From contig MPCW01000006.1 of the NCBI GenBank assembly GCA_001874325.1, forward strand, positions 99,183 through 163,182: a stretch of 64,000 bases of DNA. The letters are read 5' to 3'. A model generated the notes under the pieces. That model searched no databases, had not been told where the DNA came from, and saw only the letters and a list, made by a program, of their open reading frames with translations. How positions within the stretch are numbered: position 1 is the first letter of the stretch; every line of letters begins with the position of its first letter. Origin of the DNA: Flavobacterium sp. MedPE-SWcel. GTDB taxonomy: Bacteria; Bacteroidota; Bacteroidia; Flavobacteriales; Flavobacteriaceae. Shown here one piece after another: positions 9,125-18,470 of the stretch. The translations under genes and the position numbers were made by a program.

Positions 9125-11053
9125 ATGGAATCATATAGTTTTACTTTTAATGAAGAGAATTTCAATAATGTATTTCCCTTTTACATCCTACTGGATCAAA
9201 GTTTAACAATATGCTCTAAAGGAAAAAGTCTTTCAAAAATATACCCTGCTTTAAAGAAAGGCGAAAAACTTTGCAAACACTTCCGCTCAAAACGTCCTCA
9301 ATCAGATTGTATTACACTAAAAACAATTTCTGAAAACTTAAATCAGCTTATAATTTTAGAATGTATAGATGACGACATCGATTTATTACTTCGAGGTCAA
9401 TTCGAAATTATGGGCGAATTATTCCTATTCCTAGGATCTCCTTGGTTAACATCTATAGAGGATGTAAAAAAAAGAGAGCTCACAATATTTGATTTTGCTA
9501 GTTACGACCCGCAACTCGACTTATTACAAATATTAAACCGACAGCAGGTTACTACTAAAGAGTTAAAAGAACAACTTTCAATAAATACCTTACAAAAAGA
9601 AAAGCTCAAGAAAGATAGAGAAGAATTAAACAGGCTATCTCTAGTTGCAAGTGCTAATAAAAACGCTATTGTTTTTACTCACCCAAATGCAGAAATTTTT
9701 TGGTGTAATGATGCTTACTTATCCATAACAGGATATAGCAAGGAAGAAGTCTTTGGCAAAACCCCTATTGAGGTTGGAAAGACAGCTTCTATAGAAAAAG
9801 AAGCTTTAAGGGAAATGGCCGATTTATTCTATAAAGGAGAGCCTTTCGATATAGAGGTTGCACATGGTCGTAAAGATGGATCTTATTTTTGGTCTAGAAC
9901 TAAAGGTCAACCTGTATATGACGAAAATGGAAAATTATTGCAATATTTTGCAATAATTGAAGATATGACAGAAGAAAAAGAACGAGAGGAACAACTAATA
10001 TTACTTTCTTTAATCGCAGAAAAGAATATTAACGCTGTAGTAATATCTGATAAAGAAGGTAGAATAGAATGGGTTAATGCTAGCTTTTCTAAAATGTCTG
10101 GATATACCGTTGAAGAACTTATAGGTAAAAAACCAGGTTATTTACTACAAGGCCCTGAAACAAATCCTGCAACCACTGAATACCTTAGCTCTAATATAAA
10201 AGAAGGAAAACCATTTAGCTGCGAAGTAATCAATTACACAAAAGATGGAGATAAATATTGGGTAAGAATACAAGGGCAAGCACTGTACAATAAGCTCGGA
10301 GAAGTATCAAGGTACTTTGCTATAGAAGAAGATATTACCGATGAAAAAGCAATGGAAAAGCAAAAAGAAGAATTGTTAATTCGACTTGAAAAGAGTAATA
10401 AAGAATTAGAAGATTATGCTCAAATTGTATCTCATGATTTAAAATCTCCATTACGAAGTATTAATTCACTTATCGCTTGGATAAGAGAAGATAATATTGA
10501 TAACCTATCTGACGATACAGACCAGTACCTTGGTATGATAGAGGGGAAAATTGAAAAAATGGACCACCTTATACATGGTATACTAACTTACTCTAAAATA
10601 GATCAAACAGAGATTATAGTAGAAAAAGTAAACGTACATAAAGTTGTAAGTAACATAATCAGTATTATTGACATCCCTTCACATATACAAATATCAATAA
10701 ACAATACACTGCCAATAATTAAAGCTGATAAGTTTAGAATACAACAACTATTTCAAAATTTAATAAGTAATGCTGTAAGCTATATCGATAAAAGAGAAGG
10801 TATTGTAGAAATTGGAGTAAATGAACATGAAAACTACAATACATTCTATGTTAAAGATAATGGACCTGGTATAGCAAAAGAAAATCAAGAAAAAATATTC
10901 AACATATTTCAATCACTCACAGATAATGAAAAATCTACAGGTTTAGGCTTATCTATTGTAAAAAAAATCACCGAGAATTATAATGGTACCATCTGGGTGG
11001 AGAGTGAAATTAATTTAGGTACTACCTTCTATATAAAATTACCAAAACAATAA
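9125..11053 (+). CDS. HNOBA-PAS-PAS hybrid sensor histidine kinase partner of H-NOX
   Basis: HNOBA features FPFYILLDQSLTICSKGKSLSKIYP and LFLFLGSPWLTSIEDVKKRELTIFDFASYDPQLDLL; two PAS/PAC units; VSHDLKSPLRS (HisKA), HATPase_c. Start could also be 9083 or 9092 (overlapping the H-NOX ORF). Confidence 0.88.
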   Translation: MESYSFTFNEENFNNVFPFYILLDQSLTICSKGKSLSKIYPALKKGEKLCKHFRSKRPQSDCITLKTISENLNQLIILECIDDDIDLLLRGQFEIMGELFLFLGSPWLTSIEDVKKRELTIFDFASYDPQLDLLQILNRQQVTTKELKEQLSINTLQKEKLKKDREELNRLSLVASANKNAIVFTHPNAEIFWCNDAYLSITGYSKEEVFGKTPIEVGKTASIEKEALREMADLFYKGEPFDIEVAHGRKDGSYFWSRTKGQPVYDENGKLLQYFAIIEDMTEEKEREEQLILLSLIAEKNINAVVISDKEGRIEWVNASFSKMSGYTVEELIGKKPGYLLQGPETNPATTEYLSSNIKEGKPFSCEVINYTKDGDKYWVRIQGQALYNKLGEVSRYFAIEEDITDEKAMEKQKEELLIRLEKSNKELEDYAQIVSHDLKSPLRSINSLIAWIREDNIDNLSDDTDQYLGMIEGKIEKMDHLIHGILTYSKIDQTEIIVEKVNVHKVVSNIISIIDIPSHIQISINNTLPIIKADKFRIQQLFQNLISNAVSYIDKREGIVEIGVNEHENYNTFYVKDNGPGIAKENQEKIFNIFQSLTDNEKSTGLGLSIVKKITENYNGTIWVESEINLGTTFYIKLPKQ

Positions 11054-11057
11054 TATC

Positions 11058-12191
11058 ATGAAAATTGTACAAGCGTATAAAGAAAAGGGGAAAGACTGGA
11101 ATTATTATAGTGAAAAACAGGTTTTAAAGAAACCTCTCGTTTTAGTTTTTGGTAATCGTTTTTTACTAGAAGATAAAAATGTACTTTCAGATATAAGAAA
11201 CGAATTCCCATACGAAGACCTTGTTTTCGGGTCTACAGCTGGTGAAATTATTAATGTTGATGTCGTAGAAGAATCTGTTACTGTATTAGCAATAGAATTT
11301 GAAAAAAGCAGTTTTGTTGTAAAAAGAGATAGTATTCTAGAACATAATAAAGATACATTATCGTTAGGTACATCATTAAGTAACCAAATGCCTAAAGAAG
11401 GACTAAAACATTTATTTATAGTATCTGAAGGTAGTTTTATGAGTGGTACATCATTAATAAAAGGGTTTGAGAATGGTTTTGACGAAAGTATCCCTATGAC
11501 TGGTGGGTTATGTGGTGATGATACTCGATTTGAAAAAACATTAGCGTCATATAAAGAAGATCCTAAAGAAGGGGAAATAATCTTAATTGGTTTTTATGGA
11601 GACTCACTCGAAATAAGTTTTGCTAGCCACGGTGGATGGTTAGGCTTTGGTCCTGAAAGAATAATTACAAAATCAGATGGGAATGTACTATATGAAATAG
11701 ACGATAAACCCGCATTAGAACTCTATAAAAAATACTTAGGTGACAAAGTAGAAAAACTTGCTGAGTCTACCTTATTTTATCCACTTAATGTAATTGCACC
11801 AGGTAGAAAAGATGCTGTAGTACGTACTATATTATCAATAGACACAGAAAACCAAACAATGGTTTTTGCAGATGATATACCTGAAAATTCTCGTGTACAA
11901 TTAATGATGGCATCAGCCGATGGTATATCACAAGGAGCTTATAATGCTACCAAATTAGCTATGAAAGACCGTACTAAAAAACCTCAACTTGCATTGCCTG
12001 TAACCTGCATAGGGCGAAAACTAGTATTAAACCAACGTATGGAGGAAGAAGCCGAATTAATAAGACAGCTTGTAGGTGAAGACACAGCCATAGCTGGGTT
12101 TTATTCTTATGGTGAAATTGCACCTTTCTTTGGGAACACATCTTGTGAATTTCATAACCAAACAATGACACTAACTTTAATTAGTGAATAA
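11058..12191 (+). CDS. FIST N/C domain protein (NosP-like candidate heme NO sensor)
   Basis: LVFGSTAGEI, GGLCGDDTRF, CIGRKLVLNQRMEEEAELI, AGFYSYGEIAPFFGNTSCEFHNQTMTLTLI typical of FIST_N/FIST_C. Confidence 0.85.
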   Translation: MKIVQAYKEKGKDWNYYSEKQVLKKPLVLVFGNRFLLEDKNVLSDIRNEFPYEDLVFGSTAGEIINVDVVEESVTVLAIEFEKSSFVVKRDSILEHNKDTLSLGTSLSNQMPKEGLKHLFIVSEGSFMSGTSLIKGFENGFDESIPMTGGLCGDDTRFEKTLASYKEDPKEGEIILIGFYGDSLEISFASHGGWLGFGPERIITKSDGNVLYEIDDKPALELYKKYLGDKVEKLAESTLFYPLNVIAPGRKDAVVRTILSIDTENQTMVFADDIPENSRVQLMMASADGISQGAYNATKLAMKDRTKKPQLALPVTCIGRKLVLNQRMEEEAELIRQLVGEDTAIAGFYSYGEIAPFFGNTSCEFHNQTMTLTLISE

Positions 12192-13225
12192 TGAATTCTT
12201 TACTAAAAAGACAAATTAGAAAATATCTCGATCCAGAAATAAAACAAGAAACTGGTAATTTTTTAGATGCTATAAATGATTCTTATGCTAACTATGAGGA
12301 GCAAATAGCTATGCTACAAAGAGCCATGAAAATTAGCTCTGATGAGCTTTATGAGGCTAATAGTAGATTACGAGAAGAGGCTAAAAGTCTTAAAGAAATA
12401 AACAAAAATCTTGAGTCTATACTCCATTCAATGAACCCAGACAGCGATGGTATAGAAAACACTGAATTTAATGTTACTGAATATATAAAAAAGCAATCAG
12501 AAGAAATTATAAGTATTAATAAACAAAGAGAAGAGCTACTACAAAACCTAGAGTTACAAAATCAAGAGCTCAATGAATATGCCCATGTAGTTTCGCATGA
12601 CCTTAAATCTCCTTTGCGTAATGTAAACACACTTGTTAACTGGATTATTGAAGATAACGGAGAAACACTTACAGAGGATAGTAAAGACTCATTAAACCTT
12701 GTTCTTTCTAATGTGGAGAAAATGGATTTAATTATAAAAGGAATTCTTGACTATTCTTCTATAGATAAGCTACAGTCTGAAAGTAGAATTGTTGATTTTA
12801 ATGTACTAATTTCAGAAATAATAAGAACAACTAGCCTACCCGAGCACATAGAACTTAAAAAGGATAATGAATTACCTAAAATATATGGTAACTACCATCG
12901 TTTTAAACAATTATTCCAAAGCTTAATAAACAATGCTATTAAGTATAATGACAAAGAAAAAGGAAACATTAATATCGGGTGTGTTTATAAAGGTAACATG
13001 GTTGAATTCTATATAAAAGATAATGGTATAGGGATACCCGAAGCTTATTTTGATAAAATATTTAATGTATTTACCAAACTAGAAAATGATAACCATTCAT
13101 CTGGAATAGGACTATCAATCGTAAAAAAGATCATTTCTTTTTATGGAGGTAAAATTTGGCTAGAGAGCGAACTAAAAAAAGGAACAACTTTTTTCTTTAC
13201 ACTAAAACAAAATGGAACAACCTAA
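12191..13225 (+). CDS. Sensor histidine kinase, FIST-associated (NahK-like)
   Basis: MNSLLKRQIRKYLDPEIK... coiled N-terminus without TM; VSHDLKSPLRN, NGIGIP, SSGIGLSIVKKI; start codon overlaps FIST stop (TAATG). Confidence 0.85.
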   Translation: MNSLLKRQIRKYLDPEIKQETGNFLDAINDSYANYEEQIAMLQRAMKISSDELYEANSRLREEAKSLKEINKNLESILHSMNPDSDGIENTEFNVTEYIKKQSEEIISINKQREELLQNLELQNQELNEYAHVVSHDLKSPLRNVNTLVNWIIEDNGETLTEDSKDSLNLVLSNVEKMDLIIKGILDYSSIDKLQSESRIVDFNVLISEIIRTTSLPEHIELKKDNELPKIYGNYHRFKQLFQSLINNAIKYNDKEKGNINIGCVYKGNMVEFYIKDNGIGIPEAYFDKIFNVFTKLENDNHSSGIGLSIVKKIISFYGGKIWLESELKKGTTFFFTLKQNGTT

Positions 13226-13529
13226 TTTAAACTACATAGACGAACTTGCAGGTAATGATGATGATTTTAGAGCTAAATTAGTTAATACTATAAAAAGAGA
13301 ATTACCTAATGAAGTTACTGAATATAAAAACACTATTAATAACAGTGATTTTCTTACAGCAGCAAACCATGTACATAAGCTTAAACATAAAATAAGTGTT
13401 ATGGGAATGGAAAAAAGTTATTATATTGCTGAAGAGTTTGAACACAACCTTAAAAATCATTCGGCAGATTTAAGATTGGAATTTGAAAATATACTCACAA
13501 CAATGCAAAATTTCGCCGATGGTTTGTAA
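13212..13529 (+). CDS. Hpt (histidine phosphotransfer) domain protein
   Basis: NHVHKLKHKISVMGMEKSYYIAEEFE matches HxLK Hpt motif; 14-nt overlap with kinase. Confidence 0.8.
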   Translation: MEQPNLNYIDELAGNDDDFRAKLVNTIKRELPNEVTEYKNTINNSDFLTAANHVHKLKHKISVMGMEKSYYIAEEFEHNLKNHSADLRLEFENILTTMQNFADGL

Positions 13530-13547
13530 ATAGCACACCATTTATAT

Positions 13548-14267
13548 ATGAATTGCATAATAATAGATGACGAAGATATGGCTAGAGCTATTATAGCTCA
13601 AATGATATCTAAACACCCATCACTCGTATTAGTTGAGGAATTTTCTAGCGCTATAGAAGCTATAAAATATCTTAATAATAACGAGGTCGATCTTATATTT
13701 TTAGATATACATATGCCTGGGTTTACAGGTTTTGATTTTATACAAACCATAAAAAAACCTCCTTCAACAATTCTTGTAACTTCTGATAGAAACTTTGCTA
13801 TAGAAGCTTTTGAGTATGACTGTATAGTAGATTATCTAGTAAAACCAATTACGGAAGATCGTTTCTCTAAAGCTGTTAAAAAAGCAACTGCTAAAAATGA
13901 AGATAAACCAGCTCCTACCCCTGTCCCTTCGCAACAAAATGAACCTGCTGATACAACTACTGAGTTCTATGTAAACATTGATAGAAGGCTTATTAAAATT
14001 GATATAGCGACTATAAATCTTATAGAAGCAAAGGGAGATTATATACAGATTAAAACTGAGGACAAGAACTACACTGTGCACTCTACATTAAAGAAAATAG
14101 AAGAAAAACTACCTACTTCTCTATTTTTAAAAGTACACCGTACTTATATAATCAATATTAAAAAGATAATAGATATAGAAGATAACAGTGTGCTTATAGC
14201 AAAAGATGTAATCCCTGTTAGTAGAGCAAACAGACCTGAACTCATGAAAAGGTTAAATATGCTATAA
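13548..14267 (+). CDS. LytTR-family response regulator (REC-LytTR)
   Basis: IIIDDED, LIFLDIHMPGFTGFDF, VKPI; C-terminal LytTR INLIEAKGDYIQIKTEDKNYTVHSTLKKIEEKLP...VHRTYIINIKKI. Confidence 0.9.
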   Translation: MNCIIIDDEDMARAIIAQMISKHPSLVLVEEFSSAIEAIKYLNNNEVDLIFLDIHMPGFTGFDFIQTIKKPPSTILVTSDRNFAIEAFEYDCIVDYLVKPITEDRFSKAVKKATAKNEDKPAPTPVPSQQNEPADTTTEFYVNIDRRLIKIDIATINLIEAKGDYIQIKTEDKNYTVHSTLKKIEEKLPTSLFLKVHRTYIINIKKIIDIEDNSVLIAKDVIPVSRANRPELMKRLNML

Positions 14268-14350
14268 TCGGCTTATCGATACATAAATGCATTTCAACAT
14301 ACTTACAATCAGTATAATCGAAAACTAAAAAATCGATTGAATGTAGTAGA

Positions 14351-14358
14351 TATATTTG
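14351..14358 (+). promoter_or_regulatory. Candidate -7 element TATATTTG upstream of DUF4114 protein gene
   Basis: TAnnTTTG match 26 bp before ATG 14384. Confidence 0.4.
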
Positions 14359-14383
14359 TCTTATAAAAATAAACGAGACAATT

Positions 14384-16822
14384 ATGAAACGACTACTACT
14401 ACTTACGGCTTTACTTTTTAGTTCTCTAATATTTGCACAGAATTATCAATATTTAGGAGAATATGATTCACAAGGTGTTCCTGATTACTTGGAAGTACCT
14501 GGTGATGTAGTTACAGATGCTACCTTGCAACTAGTAGGTAACTCTTTACCAGAAGGCTACCCTGTTCCTGTTTATAATCCCCAATATATTTCTGCTGGAT
14601 ATGATACTGACCTTATACTTACAGATGATGCTGAAGTATGGGTAACTTTTGTACAAGAAGGTGCTGGTTATAGAAATATCCTTGGTTTTTATACTTATGA
14701 AGTCGATAATCCGCTAACAAGTACTCCAGAATCTGAAGATATTACAATCGTATTTCCTAATATATCTGCCGCAGGTTCAGGCGGAGGATTATTAGCTGGA
14801 GATAAAGTTAAAATAGGTGATTTTACTGCAGGAACAGGTATTGGGTGGGTATTACTTGCCAATGGTTGGAGCGGTGGAAATGTTACCGATGGACAATGGC
14901 AGTTATTTTCTAACCCTGACTTTAACCCAGAAGCCAATCCTGATTTAAGACATCATAATGTATTATTATCTGATCCAGATAATGAACGAATTATACTTGG
15001 TTTTGAAGATATAAGAAGAGACTACTCATCTTGTGATAACGACTTTAATGATGCTGTATTCTATGTGACTTCAAACCCTTATACAGCCATGAGAATTGGT
15101 AATGTTGCTGACGTGAGTAGCGCTGCAGATGTATCTTCTGGTAATGATGGTGGATTAGAAAGTAACGGTGATCTAGCTAAACTTATAGCTAAACGAAACT
15201 TTAAAAGAGTACAAACAAATAGCTATCTAAACAAAAAGCAGCTTCAAACTCCGTTTATAGTACAAAACACTATGATGAGAAGTGCTATGACAACAATAGA
15301 GAGTTTGTTTCCTACAACTGGTATGTTTGGTACAGAAACATCATATATATCTAGCCCTGAAGATTTAATTGCTATTACAAATGCTAACGAAATATTTTCT
15401 ATTGATTATTATATAGATGATGAACGGGTTGCAGCAGCATTAGCCACTAAGACAACAGAAAATGTTTACGATCACTCTAAAGTAATATGCGATAGACTTA
15501 ATGGTTCTTCTCTTGAAGATGTTAGAACTATAAAACTACAAGGTCATGATATTATAATGGTAAAACTAAAAAGAGCTAATGGAGTCATAGAGTATGCACT
15601 TAGCTTTTCTATAGAAGAAACTTCAAGTCAGAATATACTACACAGTTATTGGAATATTGCACAATATCCTACTACTGACTATACTAATTTTCAAATATGG
15701 GGTGCTAACATGGGGCAAGTATGTAGTATTGTAAACCATGTATTAAATCAGTTAGAAGATAACAAAGTAGTTGTTGGAACTGAAATGGAAGATAGAATAC
15801 CATCTGTTTTTGTAAAGAAAGGTATCTATAAAAATGGAGTACTTACACTAGATGTAGTGAACAAATCTATGGCATCTACCATTAATTTTACAGGTAATAA
15901 AAAAGTGACAGAGCTTGCAGAAATTGAGAGTTTCACACAAGAAATTTCACTTAATGGAGCTTTTAATGAAACTATAGAAGTGGCAATAAACGGAATATTC
16001 GATATCGGTTTCTCTATAAATGCAAATAACTCTATAAGAGAAGATGGTTTATACCTTGCCGATGGACCTTGGGGTATTGACTACAACGAAACAGAAGCCT
16101 CTATTGCTGAATTTAATATTGAAGCTCATACTACCATAGCAGTAGCAGAAAACACATATGCAATAGAACGAAATGCAATGTTAGAAGGTACAGTATATGG
16201 TACAGTTAACCTTTTTAGAAATATCCTTGCAGGAGAGCTTACACTAGATGCATCAGGTTATGAAGCTCTTAATTTTGAAATGCAGAGTTCACATAATATA
16301 GAGGTAGTTATGGTTACAGAGGGATTAGATGATTGGAATAATCGTTTACGATTCCAAATTCCTGCAAGTGAGGAAATTTCAATATATAGCATTCCCTTAA
16401 ACAACTTCACTAATCCGTCTGGCGGAAGCTTTGAAGGTGAAAATATAAGAGAGTTTGTTTTCTCTATTGTTGGTAACTATAGTTCTTTTGAACCTTTCCA
16501 ATTAAATTTATCATCTCTTCTTCTAGGTCCTCAAGGAGCGCTTAGCACAGTAACAATTGAACCTCTATCTGCAATAAAAATGTACAATTATCCTAATCCA
16601 TTCCAGGAGAGTACAACGATAATGCTACCTGAACAAACTAATAGTGCAAATGTTCAGCTTATAGATATGGCAGGAAGAGCCGTACTCAATAATAAATATG
16701 CTACTACTGTTAATGGAAACGAAATAGAGTTAACAGCATCAGGCTTACCTAAAGGTGTATATCTTATTACCGTTACAACACTCGAAAACAAAACTTATAC
16801 AGCAAAATGTATAATACAATAA
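14384..16822 (+). CDS. T9SS-secreted surface protein with DUF4114 domain
   Basis: Signal peptide; GIGWVLLANGW...HHNVLLSDPDNERIILGFEDIRRDYSSCDNDFNDAVFYV (DUF4114); C-terminal YPNPFQ...GLPKGVYLITV (type A sorting). Confidence 0.8.
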   Translation: MKRLLLLTALLFSSLIFAQNYQYLGEYDSQGVPDYLEVPGDVVTDATLQLVGNSLPEGYPVPVYNPQYISAGYDTDLILTDDAEVWVTFVQEGAGYRNILGFYTYEVDNPLTSTPESEDITIVFPNISAAGSGGGLLAGDKVKIGDFTAGTGIGWVLLANGWSGGNVTDGQWQLFSNPDFNPEANPDLRHHNVLLSDPDNERIILGFEDIRRDYSSCDNDFNDAVFYVTSNPYTAMRIGNVADVSSAADVSSGNDGGLESNGDLAKLIAKRNFKRVQTNSYLNKKQLQTPFIVQNTMMRSAMTTIESLFPTTGMFGTETSYISSPEDLIAITNANEIFSIDYYIDDERVAAALATKTTENVYDHSKVICDRLNGSSLEDVRTIKLQGHDIIMVKLKRANGVIEYALSFSIEETSSQNILHSYWNIAQYPTTDYTNFQIWGANMGQVCSIVNHVLNQLEDNKVVVGTEMEDRIPSVFVKKGIYKNGVLTLDVVNKSMASTINFTGNKKVTELAEIESFTQEISLNGAFNETIEVAINGIFDIGFSINANNSIREDGLYLADGPWGIDYNETEASIAEFNIEAHTTIAVAENTYAIERNAMLEGTVYGTVNLFRNILAGELTLDASGYEALNFEMQSSHNIEVVMVTEGLDDWNNRLRFQIPASEEISIYSIPLNNFTNPSGGSFEGENIREFVFSIVGNYSSFEPFQLNLSSLLLGPQGALSTVTIEPLSAIKMYNYPNPFQESTTIMLPEQTNSANVQLIDMAGRAVLNNKYATTVNGNEIELTASGLPKGVYLITVTTLENKTYTAKCIIQ

Positions 16823-16867
16823 ATATTTAGTAGTAACCATATTTAAAAAAACACAACTACTAAACCT

Positions 16868-16903
16868 AGAACTGGAAAAGAGTAATTATTCTTTTTCAGT
16901 TCT
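16868..16903. terminator. Bidirectional hairpin between convergent genes
   Basis: AGAACTGGAAAAGAGTAATTATTCTTTTTCAGTTCT imperfect inverted repeat. Confidence 0.55.
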
Positions 16904-16907
16904 TTAT

Positions 16908-18215
16908 TTATATAAAGGTGTAAAACCCTAGTTTTTTACGAATAACGATAATACATACAGTATTTACATATATATTAGTTATTAAACTGGCTATTGCAGC
17001 TCCTTCTATCCCATAAGACGGAATAAGAAAAATATTTAAAAGAACATTTACTATAAATCCAGTAAAGAAAATAATACTAACACTCTTTTGATTATTAGTC
17101 ATATTTAATACCTGATCTACATTACCTGCCATAGCACTATATAAACCTCCCAGTGTTATAAATATTAATGCTGTACCTCCAGCTACAAAAGCTTCTCCAA
17201 ATGCACCAAGTATCATATCTCTAAAAAATATAAGTACAAAAGTTAATGGAATTGTTAATAGTGTTACAATTTGGGTAGAACGAGTAATAATTTTTTTCAT
17301 TTCTATTCTATCATTTCGATAAAACAGTTCTGATATTCTTGGAGAAATTACAGCACTCATAGATACTACAAAAAAGAGTGATAAATACCCAACCTTAAAA
17401 GCAGTATTATAAATACCTACTTGGTCTTCACTAACAAGTCTACCCAACATTAATACATCAGTCCAATTCAATAATAGTAGAAAAATACCGCTAATCATCA
17501 TTGGAAATGATTTCTTAAAAATATCACGTTTAGTTATCTTGGGGTAGACAATTTTAGTTTTTTCACCAAAAATGTAAAAAAGAGTAATTACTAAAGTTAA
17601 TAAATAAGCACTTACATAAGCTAATAGCGTATAATACCCATTTGCTCCATTATAGTATAATAGTAGTAGTAAGCTTATAAAAAACACATTTGGAAATATA
17701 AATATCGAAAGTCCATAAGCCACAAATTTCTTTATAGATATAAAATAATAACAAACAATTTCATGAACTATCATACAGGGTACTCCCAATGCAATGATAA
17801 ACATATAAATATATAAATGTTCTTTATCAAAAATATAAGAAGATATAAAACCCGCTCCTATAGAAAAAAGTAATATTGGTACTATAGAAGATAATAATGC
17901 CAGCTTTATTGATTTAACTAACAAGCCTTTGGAATCCTTTGAATCATTAAACCCACCTGCTAAACTCACAAAAGCATTAGGTAACCCTAATGCAAAAAAC
18001 ATGGCTGCTATTTGTAGAATAGTCAATGTAAGAGAATATCTCCCCCATACAGATTCTCCATAATAATTAGTCATAAACCACATGGTTAAAAAACTAAATA
18101 CCATAGCTATCATTCGAAATAAAAATGACAAACCTCCTTTAGACAGTATATATTTTAAAGACTCTTTATCTGCTAGTATTTTTTTTATCATTAACAATTT
18201 GTGATTTCTTTTCAT
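16908..18215 (-). CDS. Polysaccharide/oligosaccharide flippase family protein
   Basis: LSKGGLSFLFRMIAMVFSFLTMWFMTNYYGESVWGRYSL; 12-14 TM topology. Confidence 0.8.
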   Translation of the reverse strand: MKRNHKLLMIKKILADKESLKYILSKGGLSFLFRMIAMVFSFLTMWFMTNYYGESVWGRYSLTLTILQIAAMFFALGLPNAFVSLAGGFNDSKDSKGLLVKSIKLALLSSIVPILLFSIGAGFISSYIFDKEHLYIYMFIIALGVPCMIVHEIVCYYFISIKKFVAYGLSIFIFPNVFFISLLLLLYYNGANGYYTLLAYVSAYLLTLVITLFYIFGEKTKIVYPKITKRDIFKKSFPMMISGIFLLLLNWTDVLMLGRLVSEDQVGIYNTAFKVGYLSLFFVVSMSAVISPRISELFYRNDRIEMKKIITRSTQIVTLLTIPLTFVLIFFRDMILGAFGEAFVAGGTALIFITLGGLYSAMAGNVDQVLNMTNNQKSVSIIFFTGFIVNVLLNIFLIPSYGIEGAAIASLITNIYVNTVCIIVIRKKLGFYTFI

Positions 18216-18470
18216 TTGTACTCTATCTAATACTAAGATCGAATTACAAAAAACAATTAAAATAAATCAGGCTCCAAAATTACTCTAAAAAAACTATATT
18301 AAACGTACAATTTTAGTTTCTTGATACAATTCAAAAAATGTAGTATTAATATTACTTTTATTAAATACTTGAATTATTCTTTCAAATAAAAATTAAATCG
18401 TTTAAAAATAAACTGTAACTTAACAGTCATTATAGAACATATACATCCTCTATACTAAAAAATTTGACTA

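Noticed and set aside
14265-14340. Repeated TATAATCG/ATCGA words between the LytTR gene and DUF4114 gene as LytTR binding sites
   Set aside because: Short, irregularly spaced and not matching a recalled LytTR direct-repeat consensus
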